Source of the DNA: Stratiolaelaps scimitus
Lineage: Eukaryota > Arthropoda > Arachnida > Mesostigmata > Laelapidae
DNA length: 64,000 nt
NCBI GenBank assembly: GCA_019614645.1
Contig: JABWDB010000001.1
Location: forward strand, 22,251,501 to 22,315,500
Direction: 5' to 3'
The position numbers were made by a program, and so were the translations under genes. Every line of letters begins with the position of its first letter. Within the stretch, counting starts at the first letter, position 1. The notes under the pieces are model-generated. The model searched no databases, had not been told where the DNA came from, and was given only the letters and a program-made list of their open reading frames with translations. Below, one piece after another: positions 1 through 11,278 of this stretch.

Positions 1-378
1 ATAAAGGGAGTAGGCCACCACTTCTCGGGTTGTCATCAACGAGGCAAACAGGCACGAGGCTTGGTTTACCTCGTTTCTCCTCCCTTGCTTTCCATGCCTA
101 GCTACACTTGAACCAAAGTCTAGCCATCGTTGTAATGAAGCGGGTTCCACAGCAATCGAGCTCGTCATCGCCGCCGCCGCTGATGCTGCTCATTGCCTAC
201 GCACTTGCCCGCTGATCAACGTACACAGATGACTGGTCTGCTATGCCTGGGGATACTTAGTTGCCGGGTTTATTCCAGCGGACCCCATTATTTTGTCGAT
301 TGTACCATCCACAGGGATTATTGCCATAAATAGGATGGCTCGGAGACTACAACAACTCCTGTCATTCGCTGTGTCTTC

Positions 379-382
<4 letters not shown>

Positions 383-437
<55 letters not shown>

Positions 438-438
438 T
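383..438. repeat. (CT)n microsatellite
   Basis: The tract is about 55 bp of CT dinucleotide with one interruption near 411. Confidence 0.9.
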
Positions 439-1088
439 TGTCCGTCAGCTCATTCCTCTTGACTCGAAGTAGTCATTTTGTCTCTCTTTCGTGTTGGGTG
501 GAAACTATAGTAGCTGGCTGGAGCCTGGCAGCAAACAAGCCTACAAAGGTCCATCCCATTCACACGGTTATATCCTGGCTGAACGTGGCCACTGCCACCG
601 CCGGCTCGTCCGTGACTTTCGTTAGGGAGCCAACTAACCAGCAAGCTATGAGGCGTTCGCTTCGTCGGCCGCCGTATCGTCGTCGTCGTTCGCTATATGA
701 TCGTATCATCGCCGTAACGGAGCTTCACTCTATTAATCCTACCATACAAAGGAGAGAGGATCCGACAAAGCTGGCAGAGTTCGAACGGAAGGCGGGGAGA
801 CACATACAGGAGCTATCAGGCCTCTTTGCTGCGGGCCTATCCCGCGCGACCAGATAATAAATATTAGCGCGCGCGAGCGCGGGAGCGAGCAAGCGCGCGG
901 TCCTGGGTCGGTCGAGGGTGCTTGCCAAGTCAGTGTGCACTAACCTAGATAGCGCTACCTATGTAGCTTATCTATCGATGAGCTGGCGTACGGCGCGGAA
1001 TACCGCCGCCACCACCACCGCTTGTTTGACGTGTTAACGTCGTTACATAGTGGCGTCGACCGACCGACCGACCGATGCCCAACACTAA

Positions 1089-1099
1089 CCCCCCCCCCC
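1089..1099. repeat. C11 homopolymer
   Basis: This is a run of eleven C residues just downstream of a (GACC)n tract at about 1058-1075. It is prone to length error in sequencing. Confidence 0.85.
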
Positions 1100-1688
1100 G
1101 CGCGCCGCCCATCACCCCAATAAGCCTCTAAGCTTTTGAGATCCACCGGGTTACTGATCATCCGCATCACATTGTGCGGTCACACTGCATTGACGCTAGC
1201 GTACATATTGTGTAGGTATTTAGCTAAATAAGCGTTCATACCCCATCCGTGTGGCTATGGTGTGTCGTGTAGTTCTATCAGGGCGATCGCGTTCGCTCCA
1301 CTTCGGTGGTAACTCTCGAGCAACCAGAATCATTGGCTTCCCGTCATCGCCTAGGCTCCTGGTCGCTCGCTGTCCTCCGTCCGCTCTCCGTTGGGATTCG
1401 TGAACGTCGCCAATCCCATAGCTTAGCTTAGCAGAGCTGAGCTCGCCGATTGTCAGGAATCCGACGACCGTGAAGTGGCCCGGTGGCTGTGGCCGCCACG
1501 GTCAACCAAGGGGATGATTGGCAGGAGGGGACGCTAGTGCTACACGGGTTTTGCTCGCCCATACTTTTAGCTTCCTCTCTCCTAGAAGTACCAGCTAGCC
1601 GAGTAGCCGGCCGGCCGGCCAGGCAGGCTGGCTAGCCTCAGAAGCCTAATTAGCGACGCGGTGGGTGGCGTTGCCACATGGTGACACT

Positions 1689-1719
<31 letters not shown>

Positions 1720-1748
1720 ACAACAACAACAACAGCAGCAGCAGCAGG
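1689..1748. repeat. Compound trinucleotide repeat (GCC)n(CAA)n(CAG)n
   Basis: Three adjoining trinucleotide arrays succeed each other without spacer: GCC, then CAA, then CAG. No supported ORF uses it as a coding homopolymer. Confidence 0.85.
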
Positions 1749-2104
1749 AGGCGGTGTATCCCTTTGAGAGAGCTTAGCTGGTTACCACCCACTCGTTCAG
1801 CGGAGGCAGGCAAGCAGGCAGGCAGCTAGCTCCGTTCTCCAGCACATTTACTCGTCACCGAACCAACCCGCTCTCACCCATCGTTCTCATCGGCTGCCTA
1901 CCGATGCCGTTGCTGCCGCCGTTTGCTTCTGGCCCGGCGAAGCATTGCTCTTGTACCATTGCTGTTGATGCTGTTATTACCACCGCCGCCGTTGTCGTCG
2001 TGCTAATGAGCAACACGGAAGCCATTCGATGGAGTCGGGTTGCTAGCGAACAAACTCACTTATATTAACTGATCATTGGGAACTAATACATATAACAATA
2101 TATA

Positions 2105-2300
2105 TCATAATCAGCAGCAGAGGCAGCAGCAGTAGCCTCGGCAATAATAACGATGACAGCCGCAGCAGCAACAATAAAAGCTCTACTAATAATAACAACA
2201 ACAACACGAAGCACTGTAGTAGCAGCAACAACAACAGCAACAATAACGACAAAACAGCTACGACCACATCAACAATAACAGCAATAATCGCAGTGATAAT
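2105..2300. repeat. Degenerate AGC/AAC trinucleotide-rich tract
   Basis: About 200 bp is dominated by imperfect AGC, AAC and AAT triplets. The minus strand reads as a poly-Leu frame that I regard as an artefact of the repeat. Confidence 0.7.
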
Positions 2301-2406
2301 AATGGATGATAATACAGGCGCACTATGGTAACGGCGTCGGCTGTGCTGAATAACCAACCAAAAATGATGAGATCCTATCTAACCGGTCGTTGGACCGATA
2401 CTCACA

Positions 2407-2408
<2 letters not shown>

Positions 2409-2446
<38 letters not shown>
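2409..2446. repeat. (AT)n microsatellite
   Basis: An uninterrupted AT dinucleotide tract of about 37 bp follows CACACGC. Confidence 0.9.
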
Positions 2447-2447
<1 letters not shown>

Positions 2448-5400
2448 GACTTGATCACCAGCTGTGCTGGCCGCAGCGAAGCAATAGGTCGTGTTGTACG
2501 AACCTTGAATGACTACGGTGTTGCCTCATACACGAGTGAATGTACGATGATTTGCGGGAGCCAAAACGATGTTGACATATTGACTGTGCAGTTTGCACAG
2601 GTTTGCGGTTGGTCATTGGTGTTTGCAATGACTTTTATGCTTGGCTACGAACGGGTGTGCGCGTTCGAGCATGAGTCTACAAGAACGGTGTAAATGTTTA
2701 CATTTTAAGCGATAGAAAGGCCGATCCAGGGGAGACGGATGAAGGGGCGATCGTGCAATCGAGGGAATTGTTACAACCGATACTAGATAAGGTCTATATA
2801 AGACAACAAGTGGGATGACGCTCGAGACTATAATGACAAAATAGATTGTATCATAATTACGTGCACATACGTGGATGTATCGATGCGATTACACTATCTG
2901 ACCAACTCACATGAGTATCATAATCATTATTATAATAATTATTACTAATTGTTCAGTTGAGTCAGCACTGGCGCTGTACTCTGTTTATCTTATCCTGTTA
3001 TACGGTGGACACTGCAGCGGGATGAGATAGATTGAAGAAACACTTCAACCGTACCACAACTAACCACTTTATCTCTGTATCATTGTCTCTGCCGATTCTC
3101 ATACTATTTATTATATATGTATAATAGTTGCTGTGGTACGTGTCGTATGCGGACGGTGCGTGACCCACAAGCGCAGCGAACGCCCATGAGCGAATCCAGG
3201 CCACATTATCGGGGGATGTAAATATGATGGTATCATTCATGGGTGTATCGCAGAGTCTATATTATAGGTGTAGGCTGCAGCCGGCGGAGAGAGAGAGAGA
3301 ATTTGGATGGGTTAAGCCTATAGTACTACCGCCGTCGTCGAGGTCGACACCATCGGAAGGAATATGCTCCTCGATATATTGTACACGTTCCGTCTGCTGC
3401 CACCGCCGCCGCCGCCGTTGCGCGCCGTGGCGGCGAGCTTTGGTAGTCGCCGCGGCCTCCGCCGCTGCCGCCGCCGACCGAAGGGCCGACGAGGGAGTCT
3501 CATGCCGGAGGTCATTCATGCCCTCAGTTTAGGAGCTGAGTTGAACGCGCACAGGCAGGGAGCAATTCATGGCAATTTGAACAGATAGCAGCCTCGCACT
3601 GCTACGAGCCACTGTGGTCCCACCAGCCACCGGATAACGTCCCGAGGAGTCTGCTGTGATGCCGCCACTTCTGCACCGCCGCCGCCACCACCACCACCAC
3701 GCTCAAGGGCCTTGAAAGGAACGGCTCGGCTGGGGAGGGTTGATGCAGTAGTTCAGGGGGATTGCACGCCGGCCATCGCCGGTGCCTACCGCCTCCGTGA
3801 GGCAGCCGCACGCGAGGCTTGAGGAGGAAAGACGCGAGGGGCTTGAAAAGGGCTGGTAGCCGCGAGCAGGTTGTTGCAGGTTCATGCGGGTCTGCCAGAC
3901 GGGGCTGAGCAACGGGGTAGTACAGGGGAGATTGTGCAGGGATAGAAGGCTAAACACCGGAGAGAAGTCTGGGTGTCTATGCACTCTCTTACAGGTGGAG
4001 AGACCAAGAGGGAGCGGCCACGTCAGCCCCCGGGGCGCAGGTCGGAGGGCGGTGAGCATGAAGAATGCCCCCAGGCGCGTTTCTCCGTTCGTTGCAAGAT
4101 GGCGCCTGTGCATGGAAGAAGCAGGGTGTGACGCTTAGATGCATTATTCCTTGCTTCGTTTCTATCGTGACGGGCTCTCGGTGTGCGTGCATGTCTATGA
4201 GTGCGGGCTGAGCACTCTTCGACGGCGAACAGATCGTCTAGAAGATCCGGTTGAGGCGGGTATGGCCGCGCACGCTGCAGCGGCATACGTTGGAGTCGAG
4301 AACTGCGGTAAAGGTTGGGAGCGATAGGGCTGCTACGCCGTTCAGGGGTTCGTGGGGGGGGGTCTTGTGGCGTCAGAGAGAGCGAGATAGATAGAAATAG
4401 AGAGAGAGAGAGAGAGAGCATGAGGGGTGCAGAGAAATAGAACGATCGCGAGCTGCTGCCGTGGGGGTATCTAGCGTTGTTGCCACAGCCTGCGGAGACC
4501 GACCGGATACCCAATTTCCATTACAAGGTCGCTATGGCCGGGTCAGCAGGAGCGTGTTCCGGTAGTCTGCTCTTCGTGTTGCCACGCTACCCATCCCATA
4601 GATAGGCAACAGAGCAGCAAGCAGGCAGGCAGGCAGTCGCGGCGTCGCACACCCGCCTGGGTAGCGCGCGTGCGACCAGTCTACGGGCTGCACGCATTCA
4701 GCGGGAAGCAGCATTCGGGATTCATTGAGGAAGTCGGCAAAGGGTATGGAGCTTGACGCTCTGCTTTCTGTACACATGCATATACGCACATGCATTTCGT
4801 CCGAGCTGTGCGCTCCGTCCAAGCCCAAGAGCCACGAGCTCGAGTGCTCAAGGCCGAACGGAACTTCGTTCCTACGAGCCCGTCCCACCCCTCGCCGCCC
4901 CCTTTGCCGTTCGTATAGACCGTCGGCGTAGAAAGAACAAGAGGCAGAAAATACGCAGGGGTTAAAGCTGAGAGTTCGACCGCGGAACTTAGGGGGAGCG
5001 ACGAGCGGCGGGTAACGGATGAGGCGAGATTCTCATTGGCCGTGTCCGCTCTGTATTGTATGTCATTTGCTTTGATGTCGCTTCGCTTGTTCTTCGCTGT
5101 CGGGTGCTTGTTTATATGATTATTAATAGCCATCTACACGCACATACACATATATACACTCAGACAGGCATATCTCTACTCGAGTCGGCTTGACTCGACG
5201 GGCTAGTGGATTCGGATTGCGGGTGAACGAGAAGAAGCATGGGTGATCGGGAGACTGGGAGGGGTCATGGACGGGAGCGTCCAAAGCCAGGATCGGTCGG
5301 CCTAAATAGTGTTTATATCACAGGACCGTGGCGGCGGCGGCGGTGGTGGTGGCAACCCCGACGCAATGGGTACTACTTCTTTCCGGTGAGCCGAGAGACG

Positions 5401-6623
5401 GTGGCGGTCGCGGCCGGGTCTGACAGCCGGCCGGCCTGTGTTCGGGCTTACCGGGGCGACCCGGTGCTGCTGCTACTGCTGCTGCTTCCAATGCCGCCGT
5501 CGCGGTTACCGCTTTTGCTCCTATGGCCGCTGCTGCTGCTGCTGCTAGTGATCGTGGTAGTGGCGGTGGTTCGGTTGGTGAAGCGGGCGAGCGAGCGAGC
5601 AACCGAACGAACAAACGAACGAACAGCCGAGATGCTATTCCCTGGATGAAAGGGCTTCCGCCGAGTTTTGTTTCATTTCTATCGCAGCGACCACCGACTC
5701 TTCGCCGCGTCTGTACTGTATCATCGCCAGCAGAGGAGTGCCCTTCCTTCCTGCCTTGCCTGACAACATGCCCCCGACCCGTTCACTACCCCCCAGCACC
5801 CCGACATCATGATTCCCCGACCCCTCGTCGGCCACCCGTGCGCTCCGCCCCCTTGGTCTTCCTCACTTCTCCCGCAGGCCTTTTTCTTCTCTTCTGCGGA
5901 CGCCCGTTCTCATGGTCACCGCCGCCGCCACCACCGCCGCCGCCTCGTTCTCCTCCACCACCACGGACGTGGCCGACGCCGTCTACACATCTCCCTATCC
6001 TCCGGCTCACAACGCCACCACGCGGCAGCTACCAATCCCCGATCCGTTCACTAGGTGTACTGGATGGGACTATTTTTCCTTGGACGACTTCTTTCTCTCG
6101 TTCTGCTGGTAGACAGGCAGCCGTGCCCTGCCGCAGGTCCACTGGGACCACACGATGAAGACGGCCACCACCACCACCGCCGCCGCCGGTTGTGAGCCCC
6201 AGAGATGTGTGCAATGGCGGGTGAATCTAGTACTCAGTAACTTACAGAGACAGAAAGAATGAAAGGACGATGGCAAGAAGCAAGCAACGCAACGTAGCGC
6301 CGAAAGTGAAAGAGTCGATGGAAGAAAAGTCGACCACGATTCGGCTCGGGTTAGAGATAGCGATGGAAGCGAAGCACTGAGGAACTAGAGGGACGACACA
6401 GGATCTAGCCAGTCCCGTTTAATTAGTCGGCTGTGCGTGAGTGTGTAGATACGACAGGAGGGACTACGGCCGGCAAGGTCTATTCGTACAAACTACAAGT
6501 GATATATGAACTATTGCCGCCGATAGCGCGATGAACTTGTTGAAGGCTGGATTTCAGCGCAAACATCGACAAGCTATTGGCTGAGAGGAAAATATAAATG
6601 ACGATGTAAAAATCGGGGTACGT

Positions 6624-6639
6624 GGGGGGGGGGGGGGGG
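6624..6639. repeat. G16 homopolymer
   Basis: Sixteen G residues in a row form the longest mononucleotide tract in the window. The tract sits at the boundary between GC-rich DNA and the AT-richer 6.65-8.1 kb segment. Confidence 0.9.
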
Positions 6640-7357
6640 CGAGGAGCGGAGAGCTACCGCAATTGATTGTAGAGTTTCAACGAAACTTGATTGCGTACAA
6701 TTATCGCATCAGGCAGCCCTCGTTGAGTGTCACTTGATTTGTGGTTGGGTACATTTTGATCACACTTATAGAACTCATCACTTGAAGCTGTGAAATCGAA
6801 ATAAATCTTGACAGGCCCACCATTTTTAGTTGACAGGAAACAAATGGTTGATTCGAGGCACGTTGACCCTTCCTCTATGTAAAAATGCTTTTTTTTCTGG
6901 ATGTCCTGGATATTTGAACACTTCAAAGGCTAGCTTTAATTGACGTTTGATCTGTCTAGCCGGCATCGATATATTTAAGTCAAACTTTGCATACATAATA
7001 TTGATCTGTTTTCATAGCCAGCCATTCGTCGCAAACGAAAATTATCCGAATAGCAACAGCTGCCCCGTAGCAGTGATATTTGAAAAATATATATATATAA
7101 CTTAAATTTAAATGGGGAGCCAGCCTCTACAACCTTGTCACACCAATTCGACGTGTTAAAAGTGTGAGACACTTCTGCAGCTGTACGAGAAACGATCCCG
7201 TCAACAAATCATATGGGGTACTTAAAATACGACCAGCTCTGTTAACGTATAATGCTCAGGCGCGTCTATTCGACTGCCGATAGAAAAGTGGAGACAATTA
7301 ATGCTTTATTACAAGCATCATAATTTTTATCGAGCTGTCGAGAGGTCGCTCATTTCC

Positions 7358-7382
7358 AATAATAATAATAATAATAATAATA
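7358..7382. repeat. (AAT)8 microsatellite
   Basis: Eight AAT triplets follow CATTTCC. Confidence 0.9.
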
Positions 7383-7749
7383 ACAAGAGATCCCGCGACG
7401 ACTGGGATCGCTATCAACAGATTTTTCGTCGCCTCAGGGGATATTTACATTGGAGCGATCTGCGAAGGACCATTGATCGTTGCCGTTGTCGTCTTATTAG
7501 CCCTGATATGATTGGAAATGTGTTATCATGCGAAATACACACATGACACAAGCCGAATTATATATATATATATTGTATATTGTATATTTTCATTTTTAAC
7601 GACGGTTTTATTTTGTGATATCACCACGTCGTATTCATACGTGGAATATATGAACTGAAGATTTCAATTCGACCTACATAGCTATGAAATTCCATAGTTA
7701 ATTGCCTTATAAATATAGATTGATATGTATTGGCATAATTTTTGTTGAG

Positions 7750-7869
7750 GATCCAAAGTGGATATCGGACTTCGAGTTTGTAGATTACGTTTCGTATCAG
7801 AAAACGAAGTGCGTCATGATTCCAAATGCATCGAAAATGCTGCAAAATGGGGAAGGGGTTCTTGTTTAC
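7750..7869 (+). CDS. Candidate 120-bp internal exon, unknown product
   Basis: Forty codons (DPKWISDFEFVDYVSYQK… to …NGEGVLVY) lie between an acceptor-like TTTTTGTTGAG and a very strong donor, GTAAGTAT, that starts at 7870. The exon is exactly divisible by three and begins and ends between codons. The surrounding DNA (6.65-8.1 kb) is AT-rich, so a mixed-composition open frame of this kind is mildly notable. Neither partner exon was found with confidence. A pyrimidine-rich acceptor near 8177 is possible but leads into several open frames. I do not recognise a domain. The minus strand is also open across this interval, which lowers confidence. Confidence 0.2.
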
Positions 7870-8310
7870 GTAAGTATTCAGAAGTGTCATTCTATCATAC
7901 AGCCCATGTCTGGGTTTGTGGGCTACGGCAAGTTAACGACTCGTTTCCATAGAATTGAATGCGTAAATTTCTAATGTTCAGTAGGAGCAGTCCCAATCTT
8001 GTGTTCTATGGGCGATGTACCTTAATAGTACATATGTAACAAACAAACACCATTATTATCTGCCTGTGTGAAATAAGCAGGTTGTAGCGTTGTCTCTATC
8101 GTTCCGGCATCTTCGAGCACCGAAAAGTGGGCCACGCTGTGCTCATCTACTCTGTGTGGCTTTTGTTATTATTCTAAGGGGCAAGATCTAAATGGCATCG
8201 ATCCAGCAGCTGGCTAAGTGCGTTCAAAATCCGCTCGCCCGGCGACTCACTAGTCTTATGTATAATAATAAATGTATTAACTCTAATAAAGGAGCGGCGA
8301 AGTCTATGCG

Positions 8311-8541
8311 ATGGCAGGTGCGACAGCTGAGACGGACCAGCAGCAGCAGCAGCAACAACAGCAAAAACAGCCTCAGGTTCAGATCACCAAAGCGATCCAC
8401 AGCCGGCAGCGTCCGACATCTTCGCCAACTGCCGAGTCCGAGTATCCGAATGTCCCGAAGAGGCATTCGGCGTCGCGATGCCGCTATGTGATGTTCAGCT
8501 ATGCGACGATGGACAGCCGTTCAGTTAGCCTGCCTGGTTGA
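8311..8541 (+). CDS. Candidate ORF with N-terminal polyglutamine tract
   Basis: An ATG in strong context (GCG ATG G) opens 76 codons that end at TGA. After MAGATAETD comes a glutamine run encoded by mixed CAG and CAA codons. Mixed codons argue slightly for protein-level selection rather than a pure repeat. A polar Ser/Pro/Arg-rich part follows, and then a less repetitive end (RCRYVMFSYATMDSRS). Poly-Q N-termini are common in insect transcription regulators, but no DNA-binding or other domain is visible. A second plus-strand frame (8192-8491, also ATG-initiated) overlaps it, and both cannot be trusted. The frame could be a first coding exon or a chance reading of a CAG repeat. Confidence 0.2.
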   Translation: MAGATAETDQQQQQQQQQKQPQVQITKAIHSRQRPTSSPTAESEYPNVPKRHSASRCRYVMFSYATMDSRSVSLPG

Positions 8542-9194
8542 CCTCCCGCTCTGACGGCGGCCGTGTGATTTACTGGATTTTTGGTTGTCATTACAGTAAT
8601 CATTATCACACCAGACGGACACACACGTACACACAGTGTATTTAGTAGAAGGCGAAGACACGGACCTCAGGAGAAATTTACCCTTGTCTGATGTATTTTT
8701 GTTGTTGTTGCTGTTGCCGTTGTTGGTGCTTGAAGACCTCGTCCATCTACATAACGTACGGCTGCCTCCTGCTGACGGCAGCGGTCGTTCTCTTCAGTCT
8801 TCTTCGCGGCGCGTTGGCATACGATCGTTTTTACAGTCTTTGTGCCTCGCGGCGCCGCAAATCGAACGGCTGGAGCCAACGTAGATCTCGTTCGTGTGTT
8901 CTTGGTGGATATTTCGCTTTTGAAGATGTTTCGCATCGTCTGACTCTCCGCGGAATTGCACGAGCAAAAAAATTTCGTCTCACGAGCGATGAAAAATGCA
9001 AGCGATGCAGTTTGTTCGTGACGCCGTACAAGGTACATTGTGTGCCTTCTAATGGCTACAATCTGCTCTGGTTACGCAGCTCTACGGAATACGTTGTCTT
9101 CTTGAATCAGGCTCGGTCTGAGGTCTGCCGAATGAAGAACCTCACGCCCCCCCCATACGAGCTGACCGCTTCACTTGTGCGATTGACCGACTAG

Positions 9195-9284
<90 letters not shown>

Positions 9285-9304
9285 ATATATATATATGTGT
9301 GTGT
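9195..9304. repeat. Long interrupted (AT)n tract with GTATATAT interruptions
   Basis: About 110 bp of AT dinucleotide is broken by several GTATATAT interruptions and ends in a short (TG)n. Confidence 0.9.
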
Positions 9305-10456
9305 ACTGGCGAATTAGTATAATCAGATTTACCCATTAATTAAGAACGTTTTATAGCAGTACCCGAGCGTTCTATTATAATTATTAGCTGATGACGATGT
9401 TGTGATTTTTTTTGCCTTGTCATAGTGCATGTTTCGTGCCATATGATGATGCGATTGCCGGTCCATGCTGTGATGCTTTGTTGATGTAGTTTTTGTTGTT
9501 GCTGCCGCTGCGATCGTTGTCGTCATCGTCTCGTAGCAGTAATGTTGATGCTAATGAAATGGGTGATTCCCGCAGCGATGGACCAATGTATTTGACCAAG
9601 TGTGGGGGCGGCAGGGGTAACAGAATAGCGAAACGGAGTGGAGCGACAAGAATGACCAGACAGACCGATCGACCGAGTGGTCCAGTGGAGTCCAGTCGGT
9701 CGACGCAGCCGGCCCCGTACAGCCCGTAACGGAAAAGCTCTCCCTACGCTGCTGCGGCCACCACCGACATCATCATCATCAGTAGCAGCAGCAGTCGCCA
9801 TCGCCGCCTCCGTCGTACAGCCACAGCCGCTGCATTGGAAGTCATTTCCTCGGGAGCATTTATTCCAGGCGAAAGACACTGTTCCAGGCACTGACCGCTT
9901 CTACGATTGACGCGACGATAGTGAGCACGGCGGAGAAGGCGGCGGAGAACGAAAGGCCGTGTGGAGGCCGGGACAGCTTATTGCGCCACCACTGCCAGCG
10001 CTACCAACGACCGGCCTAGCTTCTGGCTGACCCTTGAGATGAGCCGCAGTTGTTGCTGTGTTTGCTTCGTCGTCCGGAAGGAGTGTTGTTACTACTGCTG
10101 CTGATATTGTTGCTGCTGACGCTGTTTTTCCGCCGGCTGGCGGTTTTTCCCTCTGTTCGATCGCGGAGCGCGTGGCGTGTTCCCCTATGTCTTTGTGTTC
10201 GGTTACGCTGGCCGTTGGGTTCAGGGTTCACGTTCGTTTATCGCTTTTTTTTTGGCGTTCGTTGGTTCGTACGTTCGTTTTTCTTCTTTCGTGGTTTCGG
10301 TTTGTTCTTATTAAACTTTTTCTTAGGCCGTTCTGGTGGCGGCCCTACGGCGTTACACACCGCTTACCTACAACGACACAAGCGAGAAAGGAAAGGTAGG
10401 AGAGAAAAAAAGAGCTGGGAGAAGACCGACAGAAAACGACACAGAAAGAAATGGGC

Positions 10457-10488
<32 letters not shown>
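10457..10488. repeat. (GA)n microsatellite
   Basis: A GA dinucleotide tract of about 32 bp lies within a purine-rich stretch from 10380 to 10490. Confidence 0.9.
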
Positions 10489-11243
10489 CGGTATCTCTGG
10501 ACAGCTACCCAACAGGGCCCCCACACGGCGCTGTGGCCACAACGAACGCCCGCGCTTCAATAGAGGGCGCTTAGGTCAAATGTTCTGCCTTGCTCCATGC
10601 AGACCGACAGACAGACCGACCGACGAACCCTGGCGGTTGCGGCAGCAGCGTAATGGCCAGAATTGGAATTGGCGAAACAAATTACATTACATATTTTCCA
10701 CACACACACACACACGCGCACATACACACGTTTTCTGAACAACCGCCACTGGCCGCGTTGGCGACTCTCCCGCTTGGCTTGTCTGATGCTGTTAGCTGCT
10801 GGTGCAGAATGAGGCTCTCAGTTTTCAATGTGTCCCGGTTGAACCGTCTCGATGCATCCGCGCAGGATCTCACTGGTCCTCCAACCGGTTGGTGGCAAAG
10901 ATCATCGTGGTGGAAGGCTGATCATAGGAGCGGTAAAGCTCTTCTAGCTATAAGCTGGCCAGGTATCATCTCCGTAGCTGTTTCTCTCCCTCTCGCGATT
11001 TTCACCCTGTGGGAGTGTTTCCATCAGGGTTGAAATTGAATACTACTATAATACATTGTGAAATGAATGCTTCGCAAAGCGAGTGGAAAACGTCGAACCT
11101 ACCGAAGCTGAAGAGATACAGTGAATTTGTGGGCGAGACGGGTTCAATATACGAAAAGGTGGTGCTTTTGCGTCGATTGGTCTTCTATCCGACACGAAAA
11201 ATAGGCACCGCGAGGAAATTATTACGTCTCTACACTTGTATGC

Positions 11244-11246
<3 letters not shown>

Positions 11247-11276
<30 letters not shown>
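11247..11276. repeat. (TA)n microsatellite
   Basis: A TA dinucleotide tract of about 30 bp. Confidence 0.9.

Positions 11277-11278
<2 letters not shown>

Larger units (their letters stand above)
1..6623. other. Gene-free stretch, GC-leaning and repeat-rich
   Basis: No supported exon was found. Open frames (for example around 438-857, 4023-4514 and 5523-6158) are open on both strands and biased to Arg/Ala/Pro/Ser. The stretch holds CT, CCG/CAA/CAG, AT and GA arrays and GGCC/GGCA tetranucleotide runs near 1605-1630 and 4620-4635. Confidence 0.6.

Noticed and set aside
2073..2357. Poly-Leu minus-strand frame that looks like a membrane protein
   Set aside because: The hydrophobicity comes entirely from reading AAC/AGC triplet repeats on the reverse strand.
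2790..2830. TATATAAG box (another at about 20755)
   Set aside because: No insect initiator (TCAGT-type) lies at the expected distance and no supported exon lies downstream. TA-rich motifs are common by chance here.
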